Origin: Moringa oleifera
Lineage: Eukaryota; Streptophyta; Magnoliopsida; Brassicales; Moringaceae
Assembly: GCA_021397835.1 (NCBI GenBank)
Contig: JAJFZO010000345.1
Span: forward strand, 1-64,000
Length of the DNA: 64,000 nucleotides
Direction: 5' to 3'
The notes under the pieces were generated by a model. That model worked only from the letters and a program-made list of their open reading frames with translations. It was not told the origin of the DNA and ran no database searches. The stretch's first letter is position 1. The number at the start of each line of letters is the position of its first letter. This document shows, piece by piece, positions 43,886 through 57,059 of this stretch. The position numbers and the translations under genes are program-made.

Positions 43886-46800
43886 TCAAAGAAATTGTCC
43901 AACCTCCTTTTTAATTGCATCAATATCCGATTGGGTGTAAGTATTATGTCTACTAACTATATTTATAAAAAAAAAAGTTAGTCTAATTAAAACTTTTAAT
44001 AAGCACATCAATTAATTACTTAAGTATTTACATAAACAAATGCTTAAAAACTTGTCTTTTTTGCATATGGAATATTTTTGTCACATCTATCAATGATGTC
44101 TTTTAAAAATTTTATAATATAATATTGACACTCAGTATTTGAAGGCTGATGTGGACACTGCATTAAAAGTTTTTAATTGTTATATTTTACAAAATAAATA
44201 AAACTAACATTACATATAGGTTTAAATATACATACCTTTGCAGAAATACTCCTAGGAACATGCCTATTGTTTGATTCTTTGAAAACTTAAAACAATTTAA
44301 AAGAGCTGCTAATAAAAAATAATCAATATTCTTAAGAGTAAGAAAATATATATATATTAACATAAATAAAAATATTTTCAATTACGTGGACACAAGTTGA
44401 TCTAGTTCTTGACGAGAATCATGGTTCAAAGGATAAAAAATGTTGTACATAAAATTACGAGGCTCGGCAACCACCAACAACTAGTGCTGCCTACATTATG
44501 AAAAATAAATGTTAAAAATATTATGAATAAAACTATTAATAATTTTAACTAGTATTATAACTTACCTCAAGTTATAAAGAAATATCACTACTCTGTCACA
44601 TAGATTTGTCATTCTATTGGCTAGGTGACGGGCTTGGGTGTATACACTTATAAACATTCCATATGATAACATTGACAGATTAGAAAATACAAAATACTTC
44701 CCAAAGTCAAGTGCAGCTAAATTTATATAAAGTTTACTGAAATAATAAAGAGTAGGAAAAATATAAATATGATGTAGCTAAACAATAATAAGCAAATAAA
44801 AATTCAAAAGAGATACGTACACAATGTAAGCTTGAATAATGGTAACACTTAGCTCCTCCATGTGACAAATTGCATGATATCTTTTCGAGCCATAAATACA
44901 TATCCATCAGAAGCAAAGACTTCAGTAAACGGTATGTGTATTGCTTCATCAGGTGCTAACACCTTATTCACATAATTATACATCTTTTGTAATCCTGATG
45001 GTAGCCCAACAAACTGTTGCGATGATTATGGTTTTGTCATTATTGGTACTCTCTCAACTGGCAACTTACCTTGTTACTTTATAGTCGATAACTGAAAAAA
45101 TTTTGCAAACTTAATTGACATTAATAGGTTGACTTTATAAAATATACTTACCAAAAACATTAACTCATGTGTACCAACAATGACCTAATCTCAAGGCCAA
45201 GCAATAACTGAATCAAGTGCAAAAAAAAAAAAAAAACATTTGTCAATCTACCGTCCGGATTTAGACGAGGCAACTGTGCATCACCATGAATAGCTACATC
45301 CATTGTCACCCGAACATCACCAGAAAATAATGGATACCCATGGATCATTTGATTAGGAGTATGATCCATGAAGATAACCACACTTACCACCATATAGTCT
45401 AATGACTAGATGAACATATGGCATGGCTCACACTACAATGACCCAAAAAAACAAAAGTTATGTTCGTAATATTATTAATATCATATCTACTATGATTAAC
45501 ATATAACATACTTTGTTGCCATATGGTGCTAGTGCAGGTGCAGATGCTAGTGGTGTGATTGGCATAGGTGATTGAGGAATTAGATATTCTTCTTCCTCCA
45601 ATAATCCAGTTATATTGTTGCTAGCTTTACTCGAACGAAATTGCATTATCGATTTTTCTTGCTGGACATCATCAGTTTTATTTGCAACAATATTTGTCAA
45701 AACTTTTTTATACTCTGTGAACCACCTCATCATCTTTGCGAATTGCTATTGATCTAATTGCATACATTGAGGGATAGTCAACTTTTTAGGCTTCCCAAAA
45801 TAAGATATGATAGTTATCCCAAATCCTAAGCCTCTGATGGGTTCAGGGTGCTCAGGTGTACCAAGAGCTTTTGTTAGTACATCTTCTAAACTGAAATTTG
45901 TAAATTTACCCTGTGTGCTCTGTGTCATCAACTCATCCTATAATGTTATAATAAAATCAATCAATGAACATGAAATTTATTACTATAAATGCTATATAAA
46001 AAGTTGAACTACACTTACAATTCTTTCCCCACACAGTCGGCTCGCATCATTCATATATCTCCCTTTTTATTCTGTCGTGAAGCCTTCTACAGTAAGGCAT
46101 GATCAATTTGAGCATAGCTATCTAATGCTTGTTTCTTTTTTTTTTAACATAGAGAGTGAACATGTTAGATTTTTAAAACATACTACCAAATGAATATATT
46201 ATCAATTATAAACATAATAAATAAAAAAATAAACTTATAAGCTCACTCTCCAACCCTACAAATCCCTTTCTTGATAGACGATGGTCATACACATTCTTCT
46301 TTCTTTTCTCTTTTTCTATTTGTCTCTTTTACTGTAAGATCAATACACATCAACATTTAAAGAAAATTATATAAACAAAAACTTTACTAACTATAAATGT
46401 ATACCTGAAACTCTTCTATTATTGAGAGCTTACAAAGTCCTGCTACAGCCCAACATCTATGACACTGCTATATTCTTTAGGTAGAAATGATAGAAATTCC
46501 AAGTCATCAATGTGAGGGATTATGTACTTTGATGTAAGATTGGTCTTGAAGTTCCTCCATTTGTTTGTAGTAGACTGAAGTAGATACCTCTTTATACTCG
46601 CATCAATATCATACGTCTCCTACAACGTCTTATAAAAAAATGAATTGTTACAAATCAAATTAATTAGCAATAATCTAATTGAAAAGCAATGGTACGTTGT
46701 GTTTCATTTAACTTACCAATATTGTTTCCTAAATATTATTTTTCATTTTAATGCTTACTGAGTGTCAATTCATGATATTTATGGGCACCGTATTACATAC

Positions 46801-46988
46801 CACCACCCAAATGTAGCTATTGAACTGGATGTCATTTCTCCCAATTGATTGACCTTTATCATTTACCTCGATCGTGAGCTTAACGCTAGAAGCACAACTC
46901 TTAATTATCTTAGGTATACTGGTGATACATCGTTTTTTCGGGCCTTAAAAGCCTTCACTTGAATGTTCAGAAGGATCTATCAAATCTA
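43886..46988 (-). pseudogene. CACTA 2 second gene: Ptta/En/Spm-type protein with Ulp1-like (C48) domain, degenerate
   Basis: Read from high to low coordinate. RCITSIPKIIKS and QSIGRNDIQFNSYIW lie near 46930-46780. The stretch VLTKALGTPEHPEPIRGLGF is in the open piece 45746-45931. MDHTPNQMIHGYPLFSGDVR is in 45160-45393. A frameshifted DIMQF segment lies near 44880. VVAEPRNFMYNIFYPLNHDS near 44420-44470 has Tyr where Ulp1 peptidases have Asp. The nucleophile region CPHQPSNTECQYY (Cys codon 44128-44130) has Gln in place of the usual Gly. It ends YTQSDIDAIKKEVGQFL at 43886. Many stops and probable introns interrupt it. The catalytic His was not confidently located. Confidence 0.78.
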
Positions 46989-47126
46989 TAAATAAAAACA
47001 AAATATGATTACCATCATATTTGCAAAACATGATATAACATGATAAAACTAAAAAAATAAAATAAAATTACAAAAGACATGATAACTTTGACACACAAGG
47101 CAATTGATCACTTTCTTAAAAAATAC

Positions 47127-50100
47127 TCAAACCCACAATCCTACACCATTGTCTTGAGCAAATGCAAGATGATGGTCATCCATTTGGTCAAATAAATCAG
47201 TAGGTGGCAAATTATTACAAAAAGACGTGTGCTCCACATTAATATCGCACAAATCATCATCTTCATCATAGTCTTTTGGAGGTATTGACAATACTGTGGA
47301 CCATTTGGCATCAATTAGATCTTCAATATAAAGTACTAGTCTTGCTTATGAAGCCAATATAAACTAGTCATTTTTATGTCCAATCTGATTGAGATAAATT
47401 AGCACAACCCCTAGATCATCAACTTTAACACCGCTACTATTCTCAATTCAATCACATTTGAAAACTAGAACTCTGAACATTGCATAATCTAGTTCCCATA
47501 TTTCTTGTATAACTCCATAGAATGACAAATCACCATATATTGGATTTTTATCCTTCGCACTGGAGATTTGCATTGTGTTGGCAACTAGAGTGACACCACT
47601 ATTTTGATGGATCCTTGAGTTATCTCGTTGCTTTGTATAAAAGTGACAACCGTTGATGATATATCCGGGATACTTGATTACTGTGGATCGAGGATCATGG
47701 GCAATCCATCGTAGCGATGATGAGACATTATGATTGGATAATAAGAGTTCATTCTCAATCTGTATCATAGCATATATTAAATGAACCATATTAAAAATAA
47801 ATTTAATGTCTAGACAAGAATAAGTATTCTTACCCATGTGCATAACCAATTACTTAATGTTCGATTTTGTTCATCATGTAACCATTTAAGTCATTTTGAC
47901 TTAATATAATTGTCGACCCTTAATTGATTTAAATGCTTACAGCATATTAAGAATAAATCATCAAACAATAATTCAAATATTATTTGATATAAAAATGAAC
48001 TATGAATTGTAAAATTTAATCACCTTATATATGGTTGAACTTCGCTCGTATTCATCAAAACATACAAGTGGGCTTGATGAAGAGGATATTGCCAGCTGTT
48101 TTGACAGTTCCACTAGTTAGAGCTTTTTCATTCCGAGTTGAGTGACCAAATACATTCTCTCATGGAGGAATCCCAATAATATCCATACCAGATAAATAAT
48201 CAATGCAGAATTCGAATATCTCTTCTGCAATGTACGACTGAGCAATATATCCTCGAGTCTATTACGATTTCGAACATAACTCTTTAACACTTTCATATAT
48301 CTTTCAAATGAGTACATCCATCGTAAATACATAGAGCCACATAATTTTACTTCTTTGATAAGATGAACATTGAGGTGAACTATAATATCAAAGAAGCTAG
48401 GAAGAAAGTACTTCTCAAGCAAACAAAGTGTTGTCACAAGTTCGTTTTAGATTCCATCCAACTTTGACACATCCATCACCTTTTGGCATAACAAATTGAA
48501 GAACATACAAAGTCTAATGAGATCATATGTAACATGTTTAGGTAACACAACTCGTAAAGCAATAACTAAAATGTGTTGCATTAGGATGTGACAATTTTGC
48601 GACTTCAACCCATATAGTTTCAAGTCGTCCATGGATACTAGATTTCTGATATTCGAAGAATACACATCTGGGACCTTAATCTCACTGAAAACTTTACAAA
48701 ATATTTTTTTTCTTCCCTAGATAAAGTATAGCATGCAAGCGGTAAAAATATGTGATTATCGCAAACTTGTGGTTCCAACTCAGACTTGAATCCGATGTCT
48801 TTCAAATCCATTCTAGAAGCTAATCCATTTTTAGATTTTCTAGGAATATTAAGCAATGTCCCAAGAAAACTATCACGAACGTTCTTTTCAATGTGCATGA
48901 CATCTAAAATATGTCTGATATGCATAGACTTTCAATATGGTAAGTCAAAGAAAATCAACCTCTTTTTCCAACATTGTGTAACGTCTTCTTTACCCATTGT
49001 ACTTTATTTCTTCAACTTTCCCAAAGAATTTGCTAAACATTGAACTTTTGTGAAGCACTTCTTCACTGCCTAATGATTGGGGAGCAATTCTAACTTCTTG
49101 TTCACCATCGAAGGCCTTTTATTGTCTACGGTAAGGATGATACTATGATAAGAATCTCCTGTGTCCAACATATGACATCTTTTTACTATGTTTTAACTGA
49201 CTAGCTTTGGTGTTCTCAGCATAGATAGGATAAGCATAATATCCTTTAACAGTGCAACCAGATAAATTACCATATGTAGGAAAATCATTGATTGTCCATA
49301 ACAAAACAGCTTTTAAGTTGAATGACTCATTATGGTACGCATCATATACTTTTACACCTATGTCCCATAACATTTTTAAGTCTTCTATAAGCGGAGCCAA
49401 GTAGACATCAATATTATTACCAGGTTGTTTAGGACCTGATATTAGTAACGTCAACATCATGAACTTTCTCTTCATTGTTAACCATGGCGGTAAATTATAA
49501 TTCACCATAATCACTGGCCAACAACTATATCGACTACTCAATGTACTATATGGATTGATCCTATCTATTGATATAGCAAGCATTAAGTTTCTTGGCTCTA
49601 AAGTAAACTCTGGCTACATGTAATCAACCAATTTTCATGATGGTGTATCCGATGGATGCCTTAACTAACCATTAGTTTCTCTTTTATTTGAATGCCATGT
49701 AAAGTGTTTTGATATTTCAGAACTTTCAAACATTCTTCTAAATCTTGGCATTGGTAAAAAATACCTCATCACCTTAGGAGAGCATACTAATCTTTATTTT
49801 GTTACCGTTTTTCATTACTTTCCATCTTGAAAGTCCACAAGTTGGACATTGGCTATCATCCTGAAACTCCTTCGGATATAATATGCAATTATTTGGACAA
49901 GCAAGAATCTTTTGATACTCCATACCTAATGCATTCAATGTTTTCTTGGCATCATACATGGATGTAGGCATTTCATTATTATCAAGCAATATTTCGGCAA
50001 TCAAATTTAAAAGATCACTAAAGCTTTGATCGAACCAACCATATTTCACCTTTAAATTATACAATGTAACTAGAGCAGATAATTTAGTAAACTTCATTGA

Positions 50101-50507
50101 TCCAGAATACAGAGGTTTCTCAGCATCACAAAGTAATCCGTCAAAATGGTTAGGATTACTATCATACTCTGCAAATGCCTTTTGTACCATTTCTATAGTG
50201 TTATCCACTTCTTCGATGTGTTCTACCTCCCTAACAACCTTAGCATTCTTACTAGTAGAAGACCCAATAATACTAGTTTCTCCGTGCCATATCCTGTTTT
50301 GATAACTACCATTAACTCCATATATATATATATATAAATGATTTATATCTCATATGGAGTATGATGCTTCATATTACCACATTTAATACATAGACATTGA
50401 ACTAATTCAAGGTTATCACTATTCTGAATAGCATAATCTAAAAAGTTATTCACCCCTACGTCATATTCCTTTGATCTTCTATCAACAAACATCCAAATTT
50501 TATCCAT
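47127..50507 (-). pseudogene. CACTA 2 transposase (Transpos_assoc-Tnp2-DUF4218-DUF4216), degenerate
   Basis: Starts MDKIWMFVDRRSKEYDVGVN at 50507, a Transpos_assoc domain continuing through FLDYA and CIKCGN, then a stop. The next block has AFAEYDSNPNHF and NALGMEYQK with ACPNNCILYPKEF (49774-50208). The Tnp2 core has SCWPVIMVNYNLPPWLTM and GPKQPGNNIDVYLAPL (49143-49583), then RHILDVMHIEKNVRDSFLGT (48638-48925). The DUF4218 region has LRWMYSFERYMKVLKSYVRN (48117-48665). DUF4216 has RWIAHDP, GYIINGCHFYT, GVIQEIWELDY and VFKCD (47448-47849), and the frame ends GVGLWV at 47127. Fewer stops than CACTA 1, but several frames are still broken, so it is not expected to be active. Confidence 0.88.
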
Positions 50508-50752
50508 TCTAAAATTTAAATAAAATTTAATTATTTACTTTTCAAGCATCTAATATATTAAGTAAAATTCAAATAAATGATTAATAACTATTTAATTAAT
50601 TAATACATAAAGTTAATATTTACTTAATATTTGATTTATTACTATAAAAGCATCTAATTAACTAGCTAGTAAATTAATTAAAATTTAAATAACAGTTAAT
50701 TATTTACTTTACAAGCGTTAAATTCATTAACTAAAATTCAAATACATAATTA
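50508..50752. other. Remnant 5' AT-rich region of CACTA 2
   Basis: TTAATTAATTA-type sequence like the 5' tract of CACTA 1 but only about 245 bp long, against about 2.7 kb there. The remainder and the terminal repeat are absent. Confidence 0.6.
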
Positions 50753-51387
50753 ATAACGATTAGTATTAGACAAAATAAAAACAACGGTATGTAGGTAATT
50801 ATTTTGATAATTAACAGGCAAGTCTTGAAATGGTATATAGTTGAGATAGGATCTTCAAAACTCATTTTTATCCTAATTTCTCATTCTTATTTCAAATATT
50901 GTCTAGCTAATTTAGGTTTACTGTTTATCAAGGAATTGCAAAGATTTTTTTTATAATTATCTTAAAGATAATAATGATATTCGCAGTTACCGTTTGAAAT
51001 GATGATTATATATTTGATTATTGGAAAAGCAAACATGATGTATCTAGAAAAATATAATCTAAAATTTTATGTATTGCATAAATTTTTACAATGAAACTTC
51101 AAAAATCATGTATCAATTAAATATACATTTATTAATATTTTTTTGATTAGGAATTTTTGTCTAATAGATTTAAGTTTTAAACATGTGAAGTGACAATTAT
51201 ATCTTATAGTAATTAATTATCATTTTTTCATTTCTTCTTTTTTTCCTAATCCCCTATTAGAGCTCTTCTCTAATAATATGATATGTTGCTTAATGTGTGA
51301 CATTAAAAACAAATTGAATAGAAACTTTGATACGATGATTAATGAAAATAATACATTGTAATTATAGATAAGACCTTTGGTGGGACT
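50753..51387. repeat. Last remnant of the CML array (end of unit 14, start of unit 15)
   Basis: The sequence from AACGATTAGTATTAGAC through GGAAAAGCAAACATGATG to GATAAGACCTTTGGTGGGAC matches the distal promoter of one unit and the first 430 bp of the next. No CML reading frame is reached before CACTA 3 sequence begins. Confidence 0.9.
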
Positions 51388-54258
51388 AAAATTGCAATAA
51401 TTTTTCTATCAGTCCAAGCTCACAAAGACTATATGCATTGGACCGCAGCTAAAAACATGAGAAAGCATGCAGAGTGAGAGATTGAAGATGGTGTAATGCG
51501 TCATTACTTTTACTCTCTCATTTGGATGCATTTTAATCAATCTCATCTATCTTTTGCTGTTGAATATGGGAACATTAGAATAGGTTTGAGTATTGATGGA
51601 TTTCAACTGTTTGGCCAGTTGAGGCAATAATGTTCTTCATGCCAATAATAGTCACATTATATAACTTACATCTTCGGATGTGCATGAAGGACGGCTACAT
51701 GTTCCTAGCTGTAATCATTCCTAGACCTACAAATCCAAAAGATAAATTAGATGTTTATTTGTAGCTTTTGATAGCAGAGTTACAAATGTTATGGGAGGTT
51801 TGAGTGCCCACATATAATATCCCTTGTAAACAAAATTTTATCATGAAAGTTGCTCTAATGTGGACCATTAATTACTTCCCTGCATACTCGAAGTTGTCTG
51901 ATTGGAATACATTAGGAAGACTGGCTTGTCGTTACTATAGAGAAAATTTAAATACATTTACCCTTCCTAATGGATGAAAGCAGTGTTGTTTTGATAACCA
52001 TCGTAAGTTCTTACCAGAAGATCATCCATTTTAAAGGAATAAAACTGCATTCATTAAAAATAAGATAATAAAAGAATAGCTTCTTTTATGAAATCTAGAT
52101 ATGAATTGCTACATGATATAGATCAATTAGAGTTGAGGAAGGTTACAAAAGTGGGATATGATCAAATAAATGGTCTTATTTGCAAGACATGTGGTTGGAG
52201 GAAACGAAGCATATTTTGGGATCTACCTTATTGGTACGGTAACTTAATACGACATAAAGCTTGATGTCATTTACATAAAGAAAAGTGTCCCCAATAATGT
52301 GTTCAACACAATCATGAATGTAAAATAAAAGACAATGGATAATACAAAGCAAGGGGAAGACTTGAAGTCATTTTATAGATGCCCTAAGTTAGCGAGGAAT
52401 GCGACATCTGAAAAATACCCTAAGGCTTGTTACACCCTTAATAAAGCTAATAAAGAAACATTATGTGAATGGGTGAAGAATCCAAGATCTCCTTATGGAT
52501 ATGTATCAAACATGGCACAATGTGTAGACATGATGAAACATAAGCTGTTTGGGATGAAGAGTTATGACTATTATGTTTTTATGCAGTGATTAGTACCCAT
52601 CGCATTTCCTGAGTTGTTACCTATTAATGTATGGCACGCACTAATAGAGTTGTCTTTTTTTAAAAGAACTTACATCAACTACCATGTGGGTTAAAGATAT
52701 AAAATGACTTGAGAATTAAATCTCTATAATTTTATGAAAACTCGAGCATATATTTCTTTTAAGCTTTTTTGACTCGATGGAACATCTTTCGATGCAGTTG
52801 GCCTATGAAACAAAAATAGTTGATCCAGTGCAGTATCAATGGATGTATCCGTTCGAAAGGTACTAATCGCAATGTTATATAATTAATATGTCATTTCAAT
52901 CACTTAATTATTTGATCATTCTTAATTATCATCATAGGTACCTATGAAAGTTCAAAAACGATGTTAAGAATAAAGTAAAAGTGGAAGGCTTGATACGCAA
53001 TGCATATTTGGTTAAAGATGCATCATTGTTTTGCTTACACTACTCTCAGCCACGTGGCATCAAAAATTATGATGGAATGATGCCAATGATTATAATCCAA
53101 AAGAGCATGAGAAAAATCTCTTGTTCTTTAAACATCTCGGTCGACATTTGGAAAAGAAAAATGTAGATATTTGATGGAGGAAGAATATCAAGCCGTCATA
53201 CATATGTTTTATCGAATTGCCCCTAGGTCGAACCGTTCATAAAGTATGTATTTCATAACTTGATCATAGTAATTGACTTAGCCATTAGCATATAAAAATG
53301 TTCTTTGACAATGATCACCTTTTTTCATATTAATATTTTGTAGGATTTATATTTCTCAATTATACGAACATTGTCCACACATAACTAATTATGAGTTTAA
53401 GATTCATTTAGAGCTTCAATTTTCTAGTTGGTTTCATCTATACATGCGTACTTGTAATCTAAACCCTTGTTTGGTTAAATCATTTTTGGTAAATATAGTC
53501 AAATGACTCATTTTTCAATATTTACAAGCGCATGATCCACTAAACTTTATTAATAACAATTTATCAAGAATGTTGCCAAAGGTCCATTAAGGTCGGTGAA
53601 ATAATACCTAGGATACTGTGTCAATGGGTACAGATTTCACACTAAAAGACACCTTCTGGATAGAGCTACAATAAACAGTGAAAATGTTACAATTAGAACA
53701 TCTTGCATTACTGATCAAGAAAATTGTTTTATTCAAGTGTGAATGGATTGATCCTACATTGAATGTTGGCATAAAAGTATATAAATCAAATAATCTAGTA
53801 GATGTGAATCACATAATGACATTAAATTGGTATAAGCTATTTGTCTTAATTTTGCAAGCAACTCTAGTTTTTTATGTTTCTTATCCAAGCTTAAGGAACG
53901 ATAAATGTGATTGGTGTGTTGTTTGAAGATAAAGGCCAAGTCTGTTGTTGAACTTTCAGACTTTAGTTTGATTTGTGGATCAACCTAAGATGTTCATTTT
54001 CAAGATGATGAGAGAGATGTACATCAAACTAAGAATGATACAGACGATCATCCCATAGCCTTGAATGGTCCAGGCAGGACATTAATAGATATTGATGAAG
54101 AAGAAAAAAAATATATGTTAGATGAGCTAGATTTTGAAAGTTATTTTACGGAGGAAGAGGACGAAGAAGAGGAAGACCTTAAAGATGATGATTTGTTTTT
54201 TTATTTTTGTTTTTTAAATTTTTTGTGTTTGAAATATTTAATTTATTATTTTATATAA
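51388..54258 (+). pseudogene. CACTA 3 transposase fragment (Tnp2-DUF4218-DUF4216)
   Basis: Tnp2 blocks can be followed with frame changes: SIDGF-like near 51590, FMIPR/IIPRP-like near 51720, and the segment NTKQGEDLKSFYRCPKLARN (52341-52400) with YPKACYTLNKANKETLCEW. The DUF4218 equivalent lies near 52740-52860 (QYQWMYPFER) and continues after an intron-like gap to 53170. The DUF4216 equivalent has LFKCEWIDPTLNVGIKVYKS at 53720-53780. The C-terminal acidic end (ELDFESYFTEEEDEEEE) stops at 54258. The N-terminal third is absent. Many stops make it non-functional. Confidence 0.82.
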
Positions 54259-54417
54259 TTTATTCTAAGAAATGTGTATTGAACTAGTTATTTGTTATAT
54301 TGTCTTTTCATCATGTATTTCAAGGGGTTTTTGCTCGATTTTCAAGGGAGATTCTGTTGAATTTTTTATAAATTTGTCAAACTAACTTAATCTTATCAAG
54401 TTCATCAACATAATTAG

Positions 54418-54925
54418 ATGAAAGGCCAAGGAGACGAGGAGACTCCGAAGGAGATATGACTTTAGAAGGAGAGGTGAGCATCCCGGAGGGAGAGATCCAT
54501 GATTCGCATCCTCACTTCCATATATACATGATGAAGAGGAGGACACAACTACACCATCTCCATATGATTCAGCCTCTTTTGGTTTTGCTGCTATGAGGAT
54601 TTCTAATCTAGGGAGAATGCAGAGTTTAGGTAGACAATAGATTTATATTGACAAGAACACATAAGTATTTGTAATTACTATTTCTAGTACTTTTTATTAT
54701 TATCTTTATAAATTTTGTTAATATTTATTTATTATCTAATTTGATAAGATCAAGCCTTCGCATCAATGCTATGTGAGGATTTATCAAATTTTTCAAGAGA
54801 GGATCGATCAATGTAGGCACATGTAAAAGACGATATCTTAGAAAACCAAAGATTTTTATTATGAAGAATTCAAAGTATGTATAATTATTTACTAAAAAAA
54901 ATCTATTATATTTTATCATACTTAC
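54418..54925 (+). pseudogene. CACTA 3 second gene, N-terminal fragment
   Basis: Begins at an ATG at 54418 followed by MKGQGDEE, equivalent to MRGQGRRCDSGG in CACTA 4 but with an early frameshift. Later segments match the CACTA 4 gene through the PSHQCYVRIYQIFQERIDQC region, then the sequence breaks off. Confidence 0.7.
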
Positions 54926-54929
54926 CTTT

Positions 54930-57059
54930 TTATGAGAAAATATGATATGCTTCTATCCATGGGTTTTGATAATAAAAACTTTAATAATATATAAATCTAA
55001 CTCTTCTTCAAAAAAAAAAAAAAAGATAACTCTTATTCTGAGGATATAAAAGAAAAAGATTGTGAGGTAACTTAGAAATCATTCGGCAAATTAAGCAAGA
55101 AGAAAAGCAAATAAGTCTTTGCAAAGAAGAAATGAAGACAATTATTTTGGGAACAAAAGAGGATAAAAAAGAGGTTAAAATTGGGGATGTAGTGACTCTA
55201 GAAATAAAAGCTGAATTAATCAAGTTGTTAAAAAAAATATACGAACATATGTGCATGGTTTACAAAGACATGCACGGGCTTTATAGAAATATTATAAAAC
55301 ATAATTTCCATCAAAATCAAAATGCCCATTGGTCAAGCAAAAATCAAAAGGATCAAGCTCGATATGTTAATAAAAATTGAGAAGGTATAGATATTGCTAG
55401 ATTTAGCATCGAAGTGGTGAAATATTCCCAATGGGCTGCTAACATTGTCCCTATGCTAAAAAAGGATGGACATGTACAAATGTTCATGGATTACAGAGAT
55501 TTGAATAAGATTAGCCCAAGGATAATTTTCCTCTACTATATATTAGTACCTTGGCAAACAATAGAACAAGATTTTCATTATTCTCTTTTATGAACAGTTA
55601 TTTGGGTCATAATTTTATAATAATGGCCCTAGAGGATATAAAAAATATAACTTTCATAATAATGTAAGGTACATTTTACCATTGTGTGGTGTCATTTGGA
55701 CTTAAAAATGTGGGAATAACATACCAAAAAGCAATGGTAACACTCTTTCATGATATGATGCATAGGACTATTAAGGTGTGTGTAGATAACATGATAGCAA
55801 AATCTCACGAGAATGAGAGCCATATAGAAAATCTACAAAAGTTGTTTGAAAGGTTGAGACAATACAAATTGAGATTGAACATGAATAAGTGCACCTTTGG
55901 AGTATGATCAAAAAAAAAATTATTAGAATTTGTAGTCAATAAGCGAGGAATTAAAGTAGATTTAGATAAGGTGAAAGCCATCTAAAAATTACCGCTACCA
56001 AAAATAGTAAAAGAAGTTAAAGGATTTTTGTGGTGGCTTAATTATATTTCAAGATTCATCTCTTAGCTGACAAATGTGTGTGACTCAATATTTAAACTAC
56101 TGAAAATTAATGATCCAGGCGAATGGAATGAAAAGTGTTAATAAGTTTTTGACAAAATCAAGATACATCTGATGAATCTCCTAGTATTGATGCCACCAAT
56201 GCTTGAGAGACATCTTTATTATATTTAATAGTATATAAAAGGTCATTGGGATACATGCTAGCACATTGAGATGATTCAAAAAAGAAAGATTGCACCATTT
56301 ATTATTTAAGCAAGAAATTTAGTGACTATAAGGGTAATTATTCATTAATCAAAAAAATTTGTTGTGAAATAGCCTAGGCAACGTAGAGACTCCATTAATA
56401 CTTATTATGCCATACGACATGGATTATTGCCAAGTTAAATCCTATAACATACTGGAAAAACTCTTGTTTTCGAAAATATTAGCATAATGGCAAATCTTAC
56501 TATTAAAATTTGACTTGATATGTCTCCCTAAAGTCTATTTACATTAATGCTTTATGTGATCTTTTAGTAGATCATGTCAGCAGTGAATGTCAACCAGTAA
56601 ATTTTAATTTTCTAACAAAGATTTAATGGTAATAATTGGGGAATTAGAGCAATGTGAGGAATATTGGCAAATGTATTTCGACGGAGCCTCTAATATACTT
56701 GGATATGGCATTGGGGAAATTCTTAAATCTCTGGAAGGACAAAATTATCTATTTATATCATGCTTGGATTTTTTCTTAACCAATAATATAGAAGAATATA
56801 AAGCACTTGTCATGGGATTACATGCATTAATCATAGGTAAAATAACCCATATAAAGGTGTTCAGTGATTCAGCTTTAGTGATATATCAGTTGACATGTAG
56901 TTGGATGGCTAGAAATTAGGACTTAGTAAAGTATTATTCCTTGGCAAAATTATGAAGGAAATGAATAAAAAGGTGTTGTACTCACGCCAATGGATCAAAA
57001 ATGGCAAGATAAATTATGAGAGCATGTTACTTTTGGCTACCTATAGAGCGGGATTGCAT
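54930..57059 (+). pseudogene. Ty3/gypsy retrotransposon pol relic (reverse transcriptase and RNase H)
   Basis: Reverse transcriptase motifs include AANIVPMLKKDGHVQMFMDY with RDLNKISP (about 55435-55515). FGLKNVGITYQKA and VCVDNMIAKSH (55686-55907) follow, where the family's YVDD catalytic box reads CVDN. RNase H motifs are WQMYFDGASN, EEYKALVMGL and VFSDSALVIYQL (56626-56919), with the acidic residues kept. Order RT then RNase H with this spacing is that of Ty3/gypsy pol. No LTR, primer-binding site, integrase or protease was found. Stops and frameshifts are abundant, so it is an old fragment. Confidence 0.82.

Larger units (their letters stand above)
43220..50752 (-). mobile_element. CACTA (En/Spm) DNA transposon 2, right end deleted
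   Basis: The left terminus CACTACGCCAAATAAAAC starts at 43220, inside the array phrase TTTGAGAGAA that precedes the CML promoter. Genes lie on the minus strand: the second gene at 43886-46988 and transposase at 47127-50507. No matching right terminus was found. Array sequence (AACGATTAGTATTAGAC) resumes at about 50753. About 165 bp of array sequence expected at the junction is missing, so a deletion took the right end and its flank. Proteins are closely similar to those of CACTA 1, but the terminal repeat differs after CACTAC. Confidence 0.88.
1..51387. repeat. Tandem array of 2.25-2.28 kb CML gene units (14 gene copies plus a partial unit)
   Basis: Using the start of the window as phase, units begin near 1, 2284, 4565, 6837, 9116, 11392, 13673, 15954, 18221, 20490, 22745, 25014, 27262, 41347 and about 50957. 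The last is cut off at about 51387. In each unit the first 1.2 kb is AT-rich sequence without a supported gene. It is followed by a minus-strand 570-bp EF-hand reading frame and about 480 bp of 5' flank. Units 1, 2, 4, 6 and 7 differ by only a few bases per unit by eye. Units 8-10 are more diverged, and units 11-14 most diverged. Units 13 and 14 are opened by transposon insertions. The array appears to run on beyond the left edge. Confidence 0.97.
51388..54925 (+). mobile_element. CACTA element 3, truncated at both ends
   Basis: Plus-strand copy of the same family as CACTA 4, starting abruptly within the transposase gene where array sequence stops. It ends within the second gene where gypsy-like sequence begins. 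Collinear with the reverse complement of about 58690-62230. No terminal repeats are present. Confidence 0.85.

Noticed and set aside
54725..54919. Minus-strand 64-codon frame with a plus-strand relative at 58660-58854
   Set aside because: The conservation reflects the opposite-strand CACTA second gene (RETKEFYYEEF region) in elements 3 and 4.
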